The position numbers were made by a program, and so were the translations under genes. The notes under the pieces were generated by a model. The model made no database searches and had not been told where the DNA came from. It worked only from the letters and a program-made list of their open reading frames with translations. From Corylus avellana (taxonomy: Eukaryota > Streptophyta > Magnoliopsida > Fagales > Betulaceae): a DNA stretch of 64,000 nt. The stretch is taken from assembly GCF_901000735.1 (NCBI RefSeq), contig NC_081544.1, positions 24,110,264 through 24,174,263 on the forward strand, written 5' to 3'. Positions 27,101-39,480 of the stretch are shown in pieces (the stretch's first letter is position 1; each line of letters begins with the position of its first letter).

Positions 27101-28317
27101 GACACAAAATGGTGGGATTCTGCGTTATTGGAAAGGTTATTCTCTCGGGAGGAATCCATTTCTATACTTTCGGTACCTATTAGCACCACGGACCAAGAAG
27201 ACAAGCTTATATGGAGAGGAACGGCAAAAGGGCTTTTTTCGGTTAAAAGTGCCTACCGCCTGGAAAAAGAGAGAGAAATTGCCTCTTAGGCAGAAAGTTC
27301 CTCTCGAGTCCGTTTTAGTGATGTATGGAGATCCATTTGGCGACAAAGAATACCAAGTACGGAGAAACACTTCCTCTGGCGAGCCTGTCATGACATTTTG
27401 CCCACAAAAGTAAATATGGGGGCCAAGAAGGTGACTATGGATACTTATTGCCCAGTTTGTGAAAGAGCGGAGGAAACCACTTACCATGTGTTATGGCAAT
27501 GCCCTACGGCCGGGGACATCTGGAGTGCTGGGTGTACAAAATTCCATAAAAGCTATTTTGAAGGGCCGTCTTTCCTACAGGTGGTGGAGGGGATGTTGAA
27601 GAGCTGGGACCAAATGGAATTTGCTCAGTTTGCAAACATTGCTTGGCGTATCTGGCTTAGGCGAAATGAGGTGATTCACGGTGGTGATTTTCTCCATCCC
27701 AATATTTTAGTCCAGCAAGCCACACAGGTAGTGACTCTGTTTCATCTGGTGCGGGATGAGGTGGTACCGTAGGAGGTTGTTTGCGAGACTTCTAATCACT
27801 GTAATTGGAAAAATCCTCCAATTGGGTGGTTTAAGGCCAACTGGGACGCCGAGGTTAATCAACACTTAGGGCGTGTGGGCCTAGGGGTTGTCATACGGGA
27901 TCATCAAGGCAAACTGTGGGCGGCAAGAAGCATGACTGGTCGGGGTTTTTTGGACCCAACATCAGTAGAAACTCTGGCAGCCACTATGGCGGTTCAGTTG
28001 TGCACTGAGATGGGGATGAAGCAGGTCCAACTAGAGGATGATGCGAAGGTGGTTGTGGATGCAGTGAATTCCTTGCTGCCTGATGAGAGTGCCACGGGAC
28101 ACCTCACTGAAGACTTGCGTATAGCTCTACACTCCTTCTCGTCCTAGGAGCTGGGGTATGTTCGGAGGGAAGGTAATAAAGTGGCTCACATACTTGCAAG
28201 TTTGGCTTTGCAAAATGAGATGGACAGGGTGTGGTTTTATGAACCCTCGGATTGTATACGTGAAACTCTGCATGCAGAGGTTTTAGCCCTGCAGTGTAAT
28301 GACTTGAATTCTCAATG
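24177..28317 (+). pseudogene. LINE ORF2: endonuclease, reverse transcriptase, RNase H; broken
   Basis: Domains in order: AP-type endonuclease (24177-24959: MNILSWNYRGLGN, METK, GDFNE, SSDHTPL); a linker broken by frameshifts (24960-25456); reverse transcriptase (25457-27289: LKAPGPDGL, FRPISLCNV.YKI.SK.LANRL, LDMSKAYDRVEW, GLRQGDPISPYLF, FFADDSLLF); zf-RVT (27398-27772: CPVCERAEET..H.LWQCP); RNase H (about 27840-28310: LGVVIRDHQGK, an in-frame TAG at 28146, then VRREGNKVAH.LA). The usual plant L1 layout is complete, but there are several stops and frameshifts, so this copy cannot encode an active protein. Confidence 0.92.
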
Positions 28318-28567
28318 AAAACGCAATATTTCTTTTTTTTTAAAAAAAAAAAAGAACTTGGAGGAAAAGGCGCCCAAAGCCACCTTTAGCGCCCCACTGT
28401 GCACACTCAAGCAACTTTCCTACGAGGTACTAACAAAAAATAGCAATTTTTTTTTTTTTTTTTGGTGTTGATTTTGGCATAAATTAGGAATAAGATGAAT
28501 GTGATTATTTTATAGATACATTAGCGTTTTCCATGATAACAAATATATGTGCATTAATTAATGTTAG

Positions 28568-29019
28568 ATGGCATGCCAAACACCTGGGGAAGTAATTGCT
28601 CACAGAACATGTACAACAATGTTAATACTTTACAAACTTTCAAGCTACTCATGGGATGCCAAGGCAGTGATGATGCTTGCTGCTTTTGCTTTTGAATATG
28701 GGGATTTCAGGCTCCTTGCTCAACTTCCTTCATCGGACCAACTCGCCAAATTAGTGGGAATCTTGAAACGAGCACCAGATATCTCAAAGCTTTCAGGCCT
28801 TCAGAAATACAAAAAAGCGATTGTTGAACTTAACAACCTCATCAAGGACACTTTGAAAGTCATCGAGTCCATGTTTGAGTTGGAGAAACTATCTACCTAT
28901 GATACAAAGGATGTACCAGAATTAGCAATTGCCATGAGCCATATCCCAATAGATGTCTACTGGGCTATCATTACCATTATTGCTTGCACAACTCAGATGT
29001 GCTGTGTGACTAGCGATGG
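28568..29019 (+). other. SEO: Exon 3 of SEO copy 2 (intact open segment)
   Basis: Open frame of 150 codons between AG (28566-28567) and a GTGAG donor. It carries SEO N-terminal-domain text: SYSWDAKAV.MLAAFAFEYGDF.LLAQL...LAKLVGILKR, VIESMFELEKL, VYWAIITIIACTTQ. It aligns with exon 3 of copies 1 and 3. Belongs to the pseudogene 15351-51298. Confidence 0.9.
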
Positions 29020-29240
29020 GTGAGTTCTTGTCTTTGACATGTGCTATGTATGTTTAGACGTCACTAATTATGGTATATAAGATAAAACAATCACAAAAGA
29101 AAGATTTACGTGATGCCAAAAAAAGTAAAAGAAAATACAAGCTTTTCTTTTGTATAAGGATAAACCATATAGGTTTGTTTTTCTCTCTCACAGTCTGGCT
29201 TCTAAATGGGGTGGAAAAATAAAATAGTTGACACAATATT

Positions 29241-29761
29241 TGTTAGGAAATTAATCTTATTCCCAAGACCCGTGAGATGCGAAAAATAAGAAGAATGTGG
29301 AACAATCACACACGACACAAAGATTTAAGTGGTTCGGTTTAACAAGCCTACATCCATTGGCGGAGACGACCCGAAGAAAATTCACTATCAAAAGACGAGT
29401 ACAAGAAAGTAATAGGGCAAGAAAACCACTCAAACCCAAAGCATCAAATACACCCAATTCTCACTTTGCCCAAAGGAGAATAATAACAAAAGGGAAAAAA
29501 ACACTCTCTCTTTCTTGCTCTCACTTTTCTCTCTATTGTTGGCACACCAAAACACAAAGCAATTTTACTTTGATTTGCTCTTACTACCTACGGCCAGCAC
29601 CACCTCTTATATAGAAGGCAAAGTCGGTGCTTTTTTCTCCTCTTACAACTAGGACTTGGATTCTATGTAGTATAAGGAAAAGCAAACCTTTCATTCTTAG
29701 AGAAGGACAAAACCTTGGGGCCCACACAAAACTTGATAGGTCAAGGCACACGTTCTCAACA
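29241..29761 (-). repeat. 3' LTR of Copia A
   Basis: 521 bp with TG...CA ends. The 3' part (29620-29761) is repeated with few changes at 44588-44733 in Copia fragment B, confirming it as LTR sequence. Confidence 0.85.
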
Positions 29762-29896
29762 ATTTCCCACTTGACTTGAATCTCACCAAGTCGCAACATA
29801 GTGAATCTCCTTCGGATGTCTCATCCACCTATCTTCAAGCTCGAAGACCAATTGAAGTTGCGCACAACTTCAGTTTCTCAATAATCACACCTTTTG

Positions 29897-32800
29897 TGTA
29901 ACGCCCTAGATAATTATTAAGTTTATTGTTAATATGATAAATTGCGCATGAGATGATTTAGAATAATAGATATAATAATAATAATATTTGTGAGATAATA
30001 ATATAATAGCAATATTATTTAATGATGATATACTTATGTAATGTAAGTTTAAAGTGATAAAGAGATTAACTAATGATAATATTAGTGTGATAGTAAGTCC
30101 TAGTGTGGTAAATAATTATATGTATGGGTAAATTGTAATTGGAATAAATGGTAAGGGTAAAATATGAATTATAGATAATTGGGGCTTTAAAAATAGAAAG
30201 AGAGTTTTTTTTAAAAAAGAAAATTTGCAAAAAGCAAGCTTTATGTTGTGGGGCTCACGTGCAGCAGCCCACCCCCCATCATTTCTTTCTTTCCTTCTTT
30301 CTTTCTTTCTCCCTCACCTCCCATTTTATGCACACACACAGCCCCCCTCTTTTTCCCCATTCTCCCTTTGTCTCACACTTTCTCCTTCTCACACACACAC
30401 GCGGCCTAGTTTGAGAGAGAGAGAACTGCAGTTTGAGAGAGAGAGAGAGAGAAAGTGAGTGAGGTACTGCAGGCTGTGAGAAAGAAAGAGAAAGAAGAAG
30501 GAGAAGAAGGAAGAAGAAAAAGAAAAGAAAAGGAAAGTGACGAATTTGAAGGGGATTTTGGCCATGGGTGCTTGAGAGGTAAAAGCTTTAGTCTTTCCTT
30601 GTAATTTTCGTGCTACCCATGAGATTAGAAGCTAGAAATTGTATGGATTTGTGGGGCTTTGATTTGGGTCCGAAAATTAGGGTTCTTGAAAGGAATTTTG
30701 GGGATTTTGTTATATGGTTGAATCTTTAGTTTATCTTTAAGATTTTGTTCTACCCATTGAATATCAAGCTTGAAAGCATGTTTATTTGGGGAATTTCTAA
30801 TTAGGTCCAAAAATTGGAGAATTTTAATTAGAAGCCTAATTCCTAAAATTAGCTTGGGGTTTTTGTGTGTAGTGGAATGCTATACATTATTCAAGTTTTG
30901 GGTTATTTTATTAATGGGTTGAAACTCCAATTTTACTTATTGGTAAAATATGGACATAACCCTAATTTTATATGATTTGAATTAATTTGGGGCTTTAGGT
31001 ATATGAACAATAGCAATGTTGTTTCATTGGGTTAATTACATTTCAAGTGTTAATTAATCATAGATTTTCATGGGTTCCATGAAAATTGATAACTATAGGG
31101 TTTAGGTTCTAATATGTCATAATAGAATCATAAAGATTATTGTAAGTGTTATGAGAATTATAAATTGGGGGTAAATTGCTAGATTAAATGGCTTAGAAGA
31201 GAATAACAATTATGGGTTAAGTGTAATGCTTAACCTAGAGTCTATGTATATGCCTCAAGATTTAGTAATTTAATATATTATGATGTAGAATCATAGTTCA
31301 ATGTAACTAAGTTATTAGATAATTAATCCATTAGCTAATAGAGCGTGATACTTGTAGTGCTCAAGTATCTTCATAGAGTGCGAATTGTTAAGTTAAGAAT
31401 AGAGCTTAATTATGTGTTTATTATATAAATGCTTAGGTGCATTGCGGTTGAGAAAAGAATCCACCGAAGGGTACTCAAGCGAGAAAGGTAAGTATTTTAC
31501 TTACTGGGCAAAATGTACTATTTTTAAAGTATAAAAGATGTTTTGGTTGAACGATTGATGTATGATGTTTTGAGATACTATGATTATTGGTGATGTTCTA
31601 TGAGATGTGTTGGATGAATGTTTGATGTAATGTTTTTATAAGATTTTATGGATTTGCAAGATAATGTGATGATTATGTTGTCATGAGTATTTCGATGATT
31701 CGTATGGTTTACGACATGATTCTATGATTTTATGATATGAGTTATGATAGCATATGAGTTCAAGGATTTATTGACATAAGCATGCATAGCATATGATTGC
31801 ATGAAAATGATGATTAAAAGAAAGGTAACTAGTCTTACTTTGTAGATGGCCCAAGTAGCGGCAAACAAAGTAAGGTTAGGGATAAATGATAATAAAGGAA
31901 AGGTAACTAGTCTTACTTTGTAGATGGCCTAAGTAGCGGCAAGCAAAGTAAGGTTAGGGACAAACGATGTTAAAGGAAGGGTAACTGGTCTTACTTTGTA
32001 GATGGCCCAAGTAACGGAAAGCAAAGTAAGAACGGTCCTTGTTTTGTAGATGGCACAAGTAGGGGCAAGCAAAACAAGGATTGACCTTACTCTGTAGATG
32101 GCACAAGTAGGGGCAAACAGAGTAAGGACAGAGACAAATGATGTTAAAAGAAAGGTAACTGGTCTTACTTTGTAGATGGCACAAGTAGCGGCAAGCAAAG
32201 TAAGAACGGTCATTGTTTTGTAGATGGCACAAGTAGGGGCAAGCAAAATAAGGATTGGCCTTACTCTGTAGATGGCACAAGTAGAAGCAAACAGAGTAAG
32301 GACAGGGACAAATAGTACACAGAGAAATAAGAAACAAGAATGACAATGATGAGCATGAGCTTGCATGGCATATGAATGTTATGATGATGATGATGATATC
32401 TGATGCTTGCATTGTTGCATATGATGATTTTTATGCTAGACGTATCGGTATGCATACGAGACTGGAGATGGAACCGTGCGTATGTATATCGTTATGGATA
32501 GACGATGCATGGTGACTTTCCATATGTTTTATTGTTAAGTTATAAAATATGTAAGTATGTATAAAGTTAGATGGGTTAGTATGCGCATGTTCCGAGAGCG
32601 GAAGATCGGGCTTACGTATACTTTCACAACTGATCTAATATGTTTTCAAATGATGATTATTTTTGAAAGCCTAGTGAGTTCTATACTGCTGAGCGTCTCT
32701 ATTTTATAGAGACGGCGGGCTCATGAAATCCGCCTGCATCATGGGTGGTGGTGATTCCCATGGTGCAGACGATGTTGTTGATGCAGGTATAGGGACCCTA

Positions 32801-33258
32801 GATGATGATCCAGTGGCTATGTATCTAGGTTATCACGGTGCCTGAGGCGTGGGCACATTGGGTGTTTATTTTGTTGGACTAGTTGATAGCCTTTTTTTTG
32901 TAGAGCATTCATGTATATGCTTAGACATTGTTATTTTGTATATGGCTTGTGTCACATGTGACACTTTTGTATAGCTATTCTTTTGTATGTAAGCTTTAAT
33001 CACTTAGAGGTATTTGTCAGCTCTAATGTGTTATGTTATGTCTTATGATATTTATATTCCGCTGTAAGGATATGAACTCTGATGAATCATGAACGATGCA
33101 TATAGCTCTGTGAGACTTATGATATTGTCAATCAGGTTAATGCATGGGTTCGTGGCATACTACGGTATCGCCATGCCACTGTGACAATCTGCTTGTTGTG
33201 GGTTATTGGTTTTTAAAAGAAAAATTTTTAGTCATGTTTTATTAAGCGGGTCGTCACA
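29897..33258. mobile_element. Solo LTR, 3.36 kb, Gypsy-like
   Basis: Begins TGTAACGCCCTAGAT and ends GGGTCGTCACA, with a perfect 5-bp target-site duplication TTTTG (29892-29896, 33259-33263). It interrupts Copia A cleanly: the Copia text rejoins across it. No gag, pol, primer-binding site or internal LTR boundary is visible, so it is a solo LTR left by LTR-LTR recombination. TGTAACGCCC starts and multi-kilobase LTRs are typical of plant chromovirus-type Gypsy elements. It contains a CT/GA-rich stretch (30280-30540) and the hairpin array at 31834-32301. Confidence 0.88.
31834..32301. repeat. Array of eight stem-loops with compensating arm changes
   Basis: Eight inverted repeats share the loop core TAGATGGCnCAAGTAG. 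Arms: CTTACTTTG/CAAAGTAAG at 31834, 31912, 31990 and 32164; CCTTGTTTTG/CAAAACAAGG at 32037; CCTTACTCTG/CAGAGTAAGG at 32085 and 32259; CATTGTTTTG/CAAAATAAGG at 32211 (one mismatch, one G-T). When the left arm differs between units the right arm differs in the matching way. The order suggests two higher-order blocks. Function unknown. Confidence 0.9.
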
Positions 33259-33263
33259 TTTTG

Positions 33264-36200
33264 TCAATATGTCTGCTGGATTCTCAATTCCACGAATCTT
33301 TTTAAGTAACAATTGTCCACTTTCGAGAAGAGATCAAATGAAGTGATACCTCAATTGTATATGCTTTGTTCTCAAATGATATGCCGGATTCTTCGCAAGA
33401 AAAATGGCACTTTGACTATCACTGTGTAGAACGCCCTTCTCATTCTTCTTTCCCAACTCATCCAAAAAAACCTTGTAGCCAAACCATCTCCTTTAAAGCT
33501 TCTGTCACGGCCATATACTCCGCCTCCGTAGTGGAAAGGGCTACAATTTTCTGTAATCTTGAGGTCCAACACACAACAGTACCTCCTATAGTATATACAA
33601 ACCCTGTAGTACTTTTCCTGCTGTCAACATCACCCGTTAGATCAGCATCCACATAGCCTTGCAGCTTCAATTCTGCAACTGTGAAGCAAAGGGACATATC
33701 TGAAGTTCCTCTCAGATATTGTAAAATCCACTCGACTGCCTCTCAATGCTGCTTCCCTAGATTACTCATGTACCTGCTCACAACTCCCACTGCATGTGCA
33801 ATATCCGATCTAGTACAGACCATTGCATACATCAGACTTCCGATAGCTGAGGCATAGGGTACCTTGCTCATGTATGCTTTCTCTTGATCCGTCTTCGGTG
33901 ACTAATCCTTGGTTAGTCTGAAGTGACTCCCCAAGGGTGTGCTCACTGACTTAGCTTCCTCCATGCTAAATCTGCTAAGAATTTTCTTCACATACTCTGT
34001 CTGTGAAATCTTCAGTGTACTATTGGCCCTATCCCTGATGATTCTCATCCCAAGGATTTGTTTAGCAGCACCCAAATCCTTCATTACAAACTGTTTTGAC
34101 AGCTCGTTCTTCAACTTGTTGATGTCTTCCTTACTGGCCCCTGCAATGAGCATATCATTTACGTATAGGAGTAGAATAATGTAAGAGTTCTTAAAACTCT
34201 TGACATAGCAGTAATGATCTACATTGCACCTTGTGAATCCAGTACTACACATGAAGTTGTCAAACTTCTTGTACCATTGTCTTGGAGCTTGTTTCAGGCC
34301 ATACAAGCTTTTTCTCAGTTTGCACATTAAACTCTCCTTCCTCTGCACTGCGAATCCCTGTGGCTGCTGCATATAAATTTCTTCCTTCAACTCACCATGA
34401 AGGAACACCGTCTTCACATCTAACTGCTCTAGATGTAAGTCCTCCCCCACCACAATGCTCAACACAATTCTGATGGTTGTCATCTTCACCACCGAAGAGA
34501 ATATGTCTGTGTAGTCAATTCCTTCTTTCTGTTGGAATCCCTTGATTACCAATCTTGCCTTGTAGCGTTTACTACCATCATGTTCACCTTTTATTCTGAA
34601 CACCCATTTGTTGTGCAAAACCTTTTTACTTGCTGGCAACTTAGTCAGCTCCCAGGTCTGGTTAGTCAATAATGAGTTCATCTCATCCTTCATGGCTAAC
34701 TCCCACTTGATTGAATCTTCAACCGCCAAGGCTTCAACAAACGTCTCTGGCTCACCGCCATCCGTCAACAAAATATGAAACAGGGAGGGTGAAAAACACT
34801 GTGGAGATCTAATGGTTCTAGTAGATCTACGGACAGCCACTGTCAGTGTACCCTGTTCAGTCTCTTGATCTACTGTTTCTTCAACTTCTAGACCATCTTC
34901 AGTTTCTGAATCCTTATCAACTTCTGAATTCCTTCTCTGAGCTGAACATTTAGAAATTCCATCTAGGTTGATAAATTCAGGCTTCTCAGCCTCCGACTCT
35001 ATACTTACTGGTTCTGCACTGGAATTATTCTTATACATAACCATCTCATTAAAAGTAAAATTTATACTTCTAATGATCTTCCGGTTTTGATCATCCCAAA
35101 ACCTATATCCGAATGCCTCATCCCCATAGCCAATGAAATAACATTTTCTAGACTTAGCATTTAGCTTGCTACGAGCATCAGATTCAATATAGACATACGA
35201 AACACAACAAAAAACTTTCAAATGAGAAAGATTTACCTCATTTCCACTCTAAACTTTTTTAGGTAGTCTATGGCCCAAAGGAACTGATGGTCCTCTGTTT
35301 ATCAAGTAAGCAACAATACTTACTGCATCCGCCCAGAAAGTTTTCAGTAGTCCAGCATGCAACCTCATACTTCTTGCACCCTCATTGAGGGCCTTGTTCA
35401 TGCTTTCAGCCACGCCAATCTACTGTGGCGTTCCTAGAACAGTTTTCTCCATTCTAATCCCATTCACCGCACAAAACTGTTTGAAACCCCTGTCTTCGTA
35501 TTCTCCCCTATTGTCTGATTTTAGACTCTTCAATTTCAGACTAGTTTCTGTCTCTACCATGGCCTTCCACTTCTTAAAAACTTCAAATACATCAGATTTA
35601 AGCTTTAAGAAGTAAACCCATACCTTCCTGCTTGAGTCATCAATAAATATGATGTAATACCGCGAGCCTCCAAGAGATGCCACTGGTGCGGGACCCCACA
35701 AATCAATGTGTACCAGCTCTAACTTTTCTGACTTTGGTGTTCTGCCAACTTTCGCGAAACTCACCTTCTTCTATTTTCCTAGGATGCAGCTTCACACAAA
35801 TCAGACTCAACTGACTTCAACTCCGGTAGTTTCCCCTTTGACAGAAGTACCTTCATTCCTTTCTCGCTCATATGCCCAAGCCTTAGGTGGAATAATTTTG
35901 AGTCAGCACCCGTATCTGTAGCAGCAATTGTATCCCTACTATTCGTCATCATATAGAGAGTATCCGTCTTATGACCACGAGCCAAAGTCCTGACTCCTTT
36001 GTTGACGTTCCACTTTCCACCGTGAAAATGAATTGAATGCCCTTCATCATCAAGTTATCCTACTGAAATCAGCTTCTTTTTCAGCTCTAGGATATGCCTG
36101 ACATCTTGCAGCTTCCATACCGAGTCACTGTGGACTCTAATGCTAACATCGCCTATACCCACAACATCCAGTGCCGTTCTGTCAACCAAGTACACCTTCC

Positions 36201-36420
36201 CGAAATCTTCAGCCACATAATTTTCGAGAACTTCACGGATCAGTGGTGTGAAAAGAAGCTCTTGAGTCCATGACCCAAGAATCAAGAGGACTATCAACAG
36301 ATAGAAGTAGGGCATCATGCACTTCTTCTGTTACTACGACATTTGCGACGTCATTTTCAGTTTTCTTCTTCAGCTCCCTGCAGTTCTTCTTGAAGTGGCC
36401 TGTCTTGCCACAGTTCCAAC
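33264..36420 (-). pseudogene. Copia A pol region (RNase H, RT, integrase, protease), broken
   Basis: Minus-strand frames: 36055-36318 protease/gag region; 35779-35985 and 35420-35764 integrase (GAG-pre-integrase HLRLGHMSEKGM, then HIDLWGP...FIDDSSRKVWVYFLK); 33902-35221 reverse transcriptase (WVFRIK, KARLVIKGFQQ, LDVKTVFLHGELKEEIYM, YGLKQAPRQWYKKFD, LLLYVNDMLIAG); 33458-33697 RNase H (GYVDADLTGD, STTEAEYMAV). The usual YVDD catalytic motif reads YVND and frames are interrupted by stops, so the copy is inactive. At 36405-36420 CACTA 2 cuts the zinc knuckle CX2CX4HX4C; the knuckle is continuous again from 44481. Confidence 0.9.
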
Positions 36421-37557
36421 CACTACAAGAAATTAACTCATCAGGGGCGACTTATTAGGGGCGACTATAAAGTCACCCCTAATACTCAACTATTAGGGGC
36501 GACTTTTGAAAGTCGCCCCTAATAGTTAAGTATTAGCGTCCACACCAAAGAGGACGCTAATAGCCCACCGAAAAGATGAATATTAGCGTCCACTTTACAG
36601 TGGACGCTAATAAGTAGACCCTAATATACATGCAGGAATTATTCAAGAGGTGGGAAAAATATATGTGGCCAAAAAAAAACTATTAGCGTCGACAATCGTC
36701 GACACTGATAGTGGACGCTAAAAGCTGGCAAAAAAAAAATCAAATAAAAGCTTAATAGCGTCCACTTTGAAAGTGGACGCTAATACTTAAGCATTAGGGT
36801 CCACTTTTGTGGATCCTAAAGATTAGGTAGAAAAATAAAAATAAAAAATAAAAAAATAAAATTGATGGCCAATAGCGTCCACTAAAAGTGGACGCTGAAG
36901 ACCCATTATTAGCGTCCACTTTAAAAGTGGACGCTACTACTTAAGCATTAGGGTCCACTAAAGATTATGTAGATAAATAAAAATTAAAAACAATTGCTGC
37001 GCAATAGCGTCCACTAAAAGCGGATGCTGAAGACCTATTATTAGCGTCCACTTTCAATACTTAAGAATTAGGTGGACCCTAAAGATTATGTAGATAAATA
37101 AAAAAAAATAAAAAAATAAAATTCATGCCCGATAGCGTCCACTTTTAGTGGACGCTGAAGACCCATTATTAGCGTCCACTTTCTAATACTTAAGCATTTA
37201 GAATGGACCATAAAGATTAGGTAGAAAAAAAAAATTAAAAAATTAAAAAAAAAAAAAATTACTGCCCAATAGCATCCACTAAAAGTGGACGCTGAAGACC
37301 CATTATTAGCCTCCACTTTGAAAGTGGACGCTAATACTTAAGCATTTAGAGTGGACCCTAAAGATTAGGTAGAAAACAAAAAATTAAAAAATTAAAAAAA
37401 AAAAATTGCTACCCAATAGCGTCCACTAAAAGTGGACGCTGAAGACCCATTATTAGCCTCCACTTTTGAAAGTGGGTGCTAATACTTAAGCATAAAGTGG
37501 ACCCTAAAGATTAGGTAGAAAAAAAAAAAAATTGATGACAATAGATCAACTAACAAG

Positions 37558-38219
37558 TAGGGGTGTCAAAAAATACCAGAGAACCGGAACCGGTAAACCG
37601 GGAAACCGGGGTCCCGGTTCCGATTCCGGTTTGAAAAATCTAAAAACCGGGTACCCCGATTCCAGTACCGGTTTTTGGTACCCGGTTTTTACCGGGAATA
37701 CCGGAACCGGGTTTCCATTTTATTTAATAATATTTATATATTATTATATTTATATATTAATATATATATTATATATATTAATATTTTTTACACTTAGGTT
37801 TAGGTTTAGGGTATTTTAAAAAATTAAATTTTTATTTCTAAGGCCCAAATAGTCAAAAACAATGACTTTTTAGGATTTTTGGACTTTTTAAGGTTTATTT
37901 TTTAATTATTTAGAACAATTACAACAAAACCCATTTAATTTAAACAAAAAAACTAATAGATTTTTCAAAAAATGGGCCAACTTATGAAAAAAAAATTGGC
38001 TTATTTTAGGCCCAATACCTAAAATAAGCCCAAAAATCAATTTAAAAAAAAAAACCAGTTACCGGACCGGGTAATACCGGAACCGGCCGGTAACCGGGAC
38101 CCCGGTTAACCGGGGTCCCGGTTCCGGTTCCGGTTTCTCAAAATTGAGAACCGGGGTACCCCGGTTCCAGTTCCGGTTTTGGCCAAAAACCGGGAAACCG
38201 GACAGGGTTGACACCCCTA
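37558..38219. mobile_element. Small non-autonomous hAT element, 662 bp
   Basis: Ends TAGGGGTGTCAA...TTGACACCCCTA are perfect inverted repeats. Flanks ACTAACAAG (left) and ACTAAAAG (right) are an 8-bp duplication with one inserted base; neighbouring CACTA 2 repeats show that the original site read ACTAAAAG. The subterminal regions are packed with CCGG-centred words (ACCGGAACCGG, CCCGGTT), and the middle is AT-rich. No coding frame. Same class as 9481-11388 but with a different subterminal motif. Confidence 0.88.
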
Positions 38220-38629
38220 ACTAAAAGTGGACGTTGAAGATCCATTATTAGCGTCCACTTTGAAAGTGGACGCTAATACTTAAGCATTAGGGTCCACTCT
38301 AAAGATTAGGTAGAAAAAAAAAAAAAAATTGATGCACAATAGCGTCCATTAAAAGTGGACGTTAAAGACCCATTATTAGCATCCACTTTCAAAGTGGACG
38401 CTAATACTTAAGCATTAGGTAGAAAAAAAAAAATTAAAAAAATGAATAAATATTGGGGCAATGCTATTGACCCTACATATATAATAGAAAAAAGTTATTT
38501 CCCAAAAATTCGCCTCCGATAATATGTCATTATTTTTTTTTTTATATTAATTATTGGTGAATTTTTTTTTTTTTTTTTTTTCTATTCTTACTTTATATAA
38601 AAAATAAATATTTATTTATTTCTTTTAAG

Positions 38630-39480
38630 TAAATTAGTTCGATTGATTATGATAGGATCAAACGTCCGATTGATCTTAAATCCTAATGAATTAGTTCAAT
38701 TGATCATAATAGATCAAACATCCGATCGATCCTACTAAATTAATTCGATTAATCGTGATATGATTAAATGATGGATCAAACATCTGATCAATCCTACTGA
38801 ATTAATTCGATTGATCGTGATAGGATCAAATGATCGATCAAACATTCGATTGATCCTAATGAATTAGTTCGATTGATCATGATAGATTAAACATCCGATC
38901 GATCCTACTGAATTAATTCGATTGATCGTGATAGGATCAAATGATCGATCAAACATCCGATCGATCCTACTGAATTAATTCGATTGATCATTACAAGATC
39001 AAATGATCGATCAAACATTCGATCGATCCTAATGAACTAGTTCAATTGATCGTGATAGGATCAAATGTTCGATCGAACATTCGATCGATCCTAATGAATT
39101 AGTTCGATTAATCGTGATATAATCAAATGTTCGATCGAACATCCGATCAATCCTAGTAAATTAGTTCGATTGATCGTGATAGGATCAAATGATCAATCGA
39201 ACATCCGATTAATCCTCGTGAATTAGTTCAATTAATCATGATAGGATCAAATGATCGATCAAACATCCGATCGATCCTAATGAATTAATTCAATTGATTG
39301 TGATAGGATCAAATATTCAATCAAACATTCGATCGATCTTATTGAATTTGTTCGATTGATCGTAATAGAATCAAATGTTCGATCAAACATCCGATCGATC
39401 TTAATGAGTTAGTTCGATTGATCGTGATAGGATCAAATGATTGATCAAACATCTGATCGATCCTAGTGAATTAGTTCGTT
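38630..39480. repeat. 62-bp GATC-rich tandem array (CACTA 2)
   Basis: About 14 units with the same words as the array at 17080-18240 (gattgatcgtgatagg, atcgatcaaacatccgatcg, tcctaatgaattagttc). The segment just before it (38452-38540) also matches CACTA 1 (16848-16930), so the two elements share a homologous block. Confidence 0.9.

Larger units (their letters stand above)
15845..28352 (+). mobile_element. L1-type LINE inserted in SEO copy 2 exon 2
   Basis: Target-site duplication AGAACTTGGAGGA occurs at 15832-15844 and 28353-28365; the right copy directly follows a poly(A) tract (28341-28352). Removing one copy and the insert rejoins exon 2 exactly at the reading length of copy 3. The LINE body is 15845-15855 plus 22489-28352 (about 5.9 kb); the CACTA element at 15856-22485 lies in its 5' UTR. 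It has ORF1 and ORF2 on the plus strand, both with stops and frameshifts. So the order of events is SEO, then LINE, then CACTA. Confidence 0.95.

Noticed and set aside
29297..29614. 105-codon plus-strand frame
   Set aside because: Lies inside the Copia LTR, antisense to the element; not a gene.
31929..32412. Minus-strand frames of 145 and 152 codons with repeated CYLCHLQSK / APTCAIYK text
   Set aside because: They are antisense readings of the stem-loop array in the solo LTR; the repetition comes from the DNA repeat and no protein family fits.
37795..37815. TTTAGG-like text suggesting interstitial telomere repeat
   Set aside because: Only about three imperfect units in an AT-rich hAT interior; not a telomeric array.
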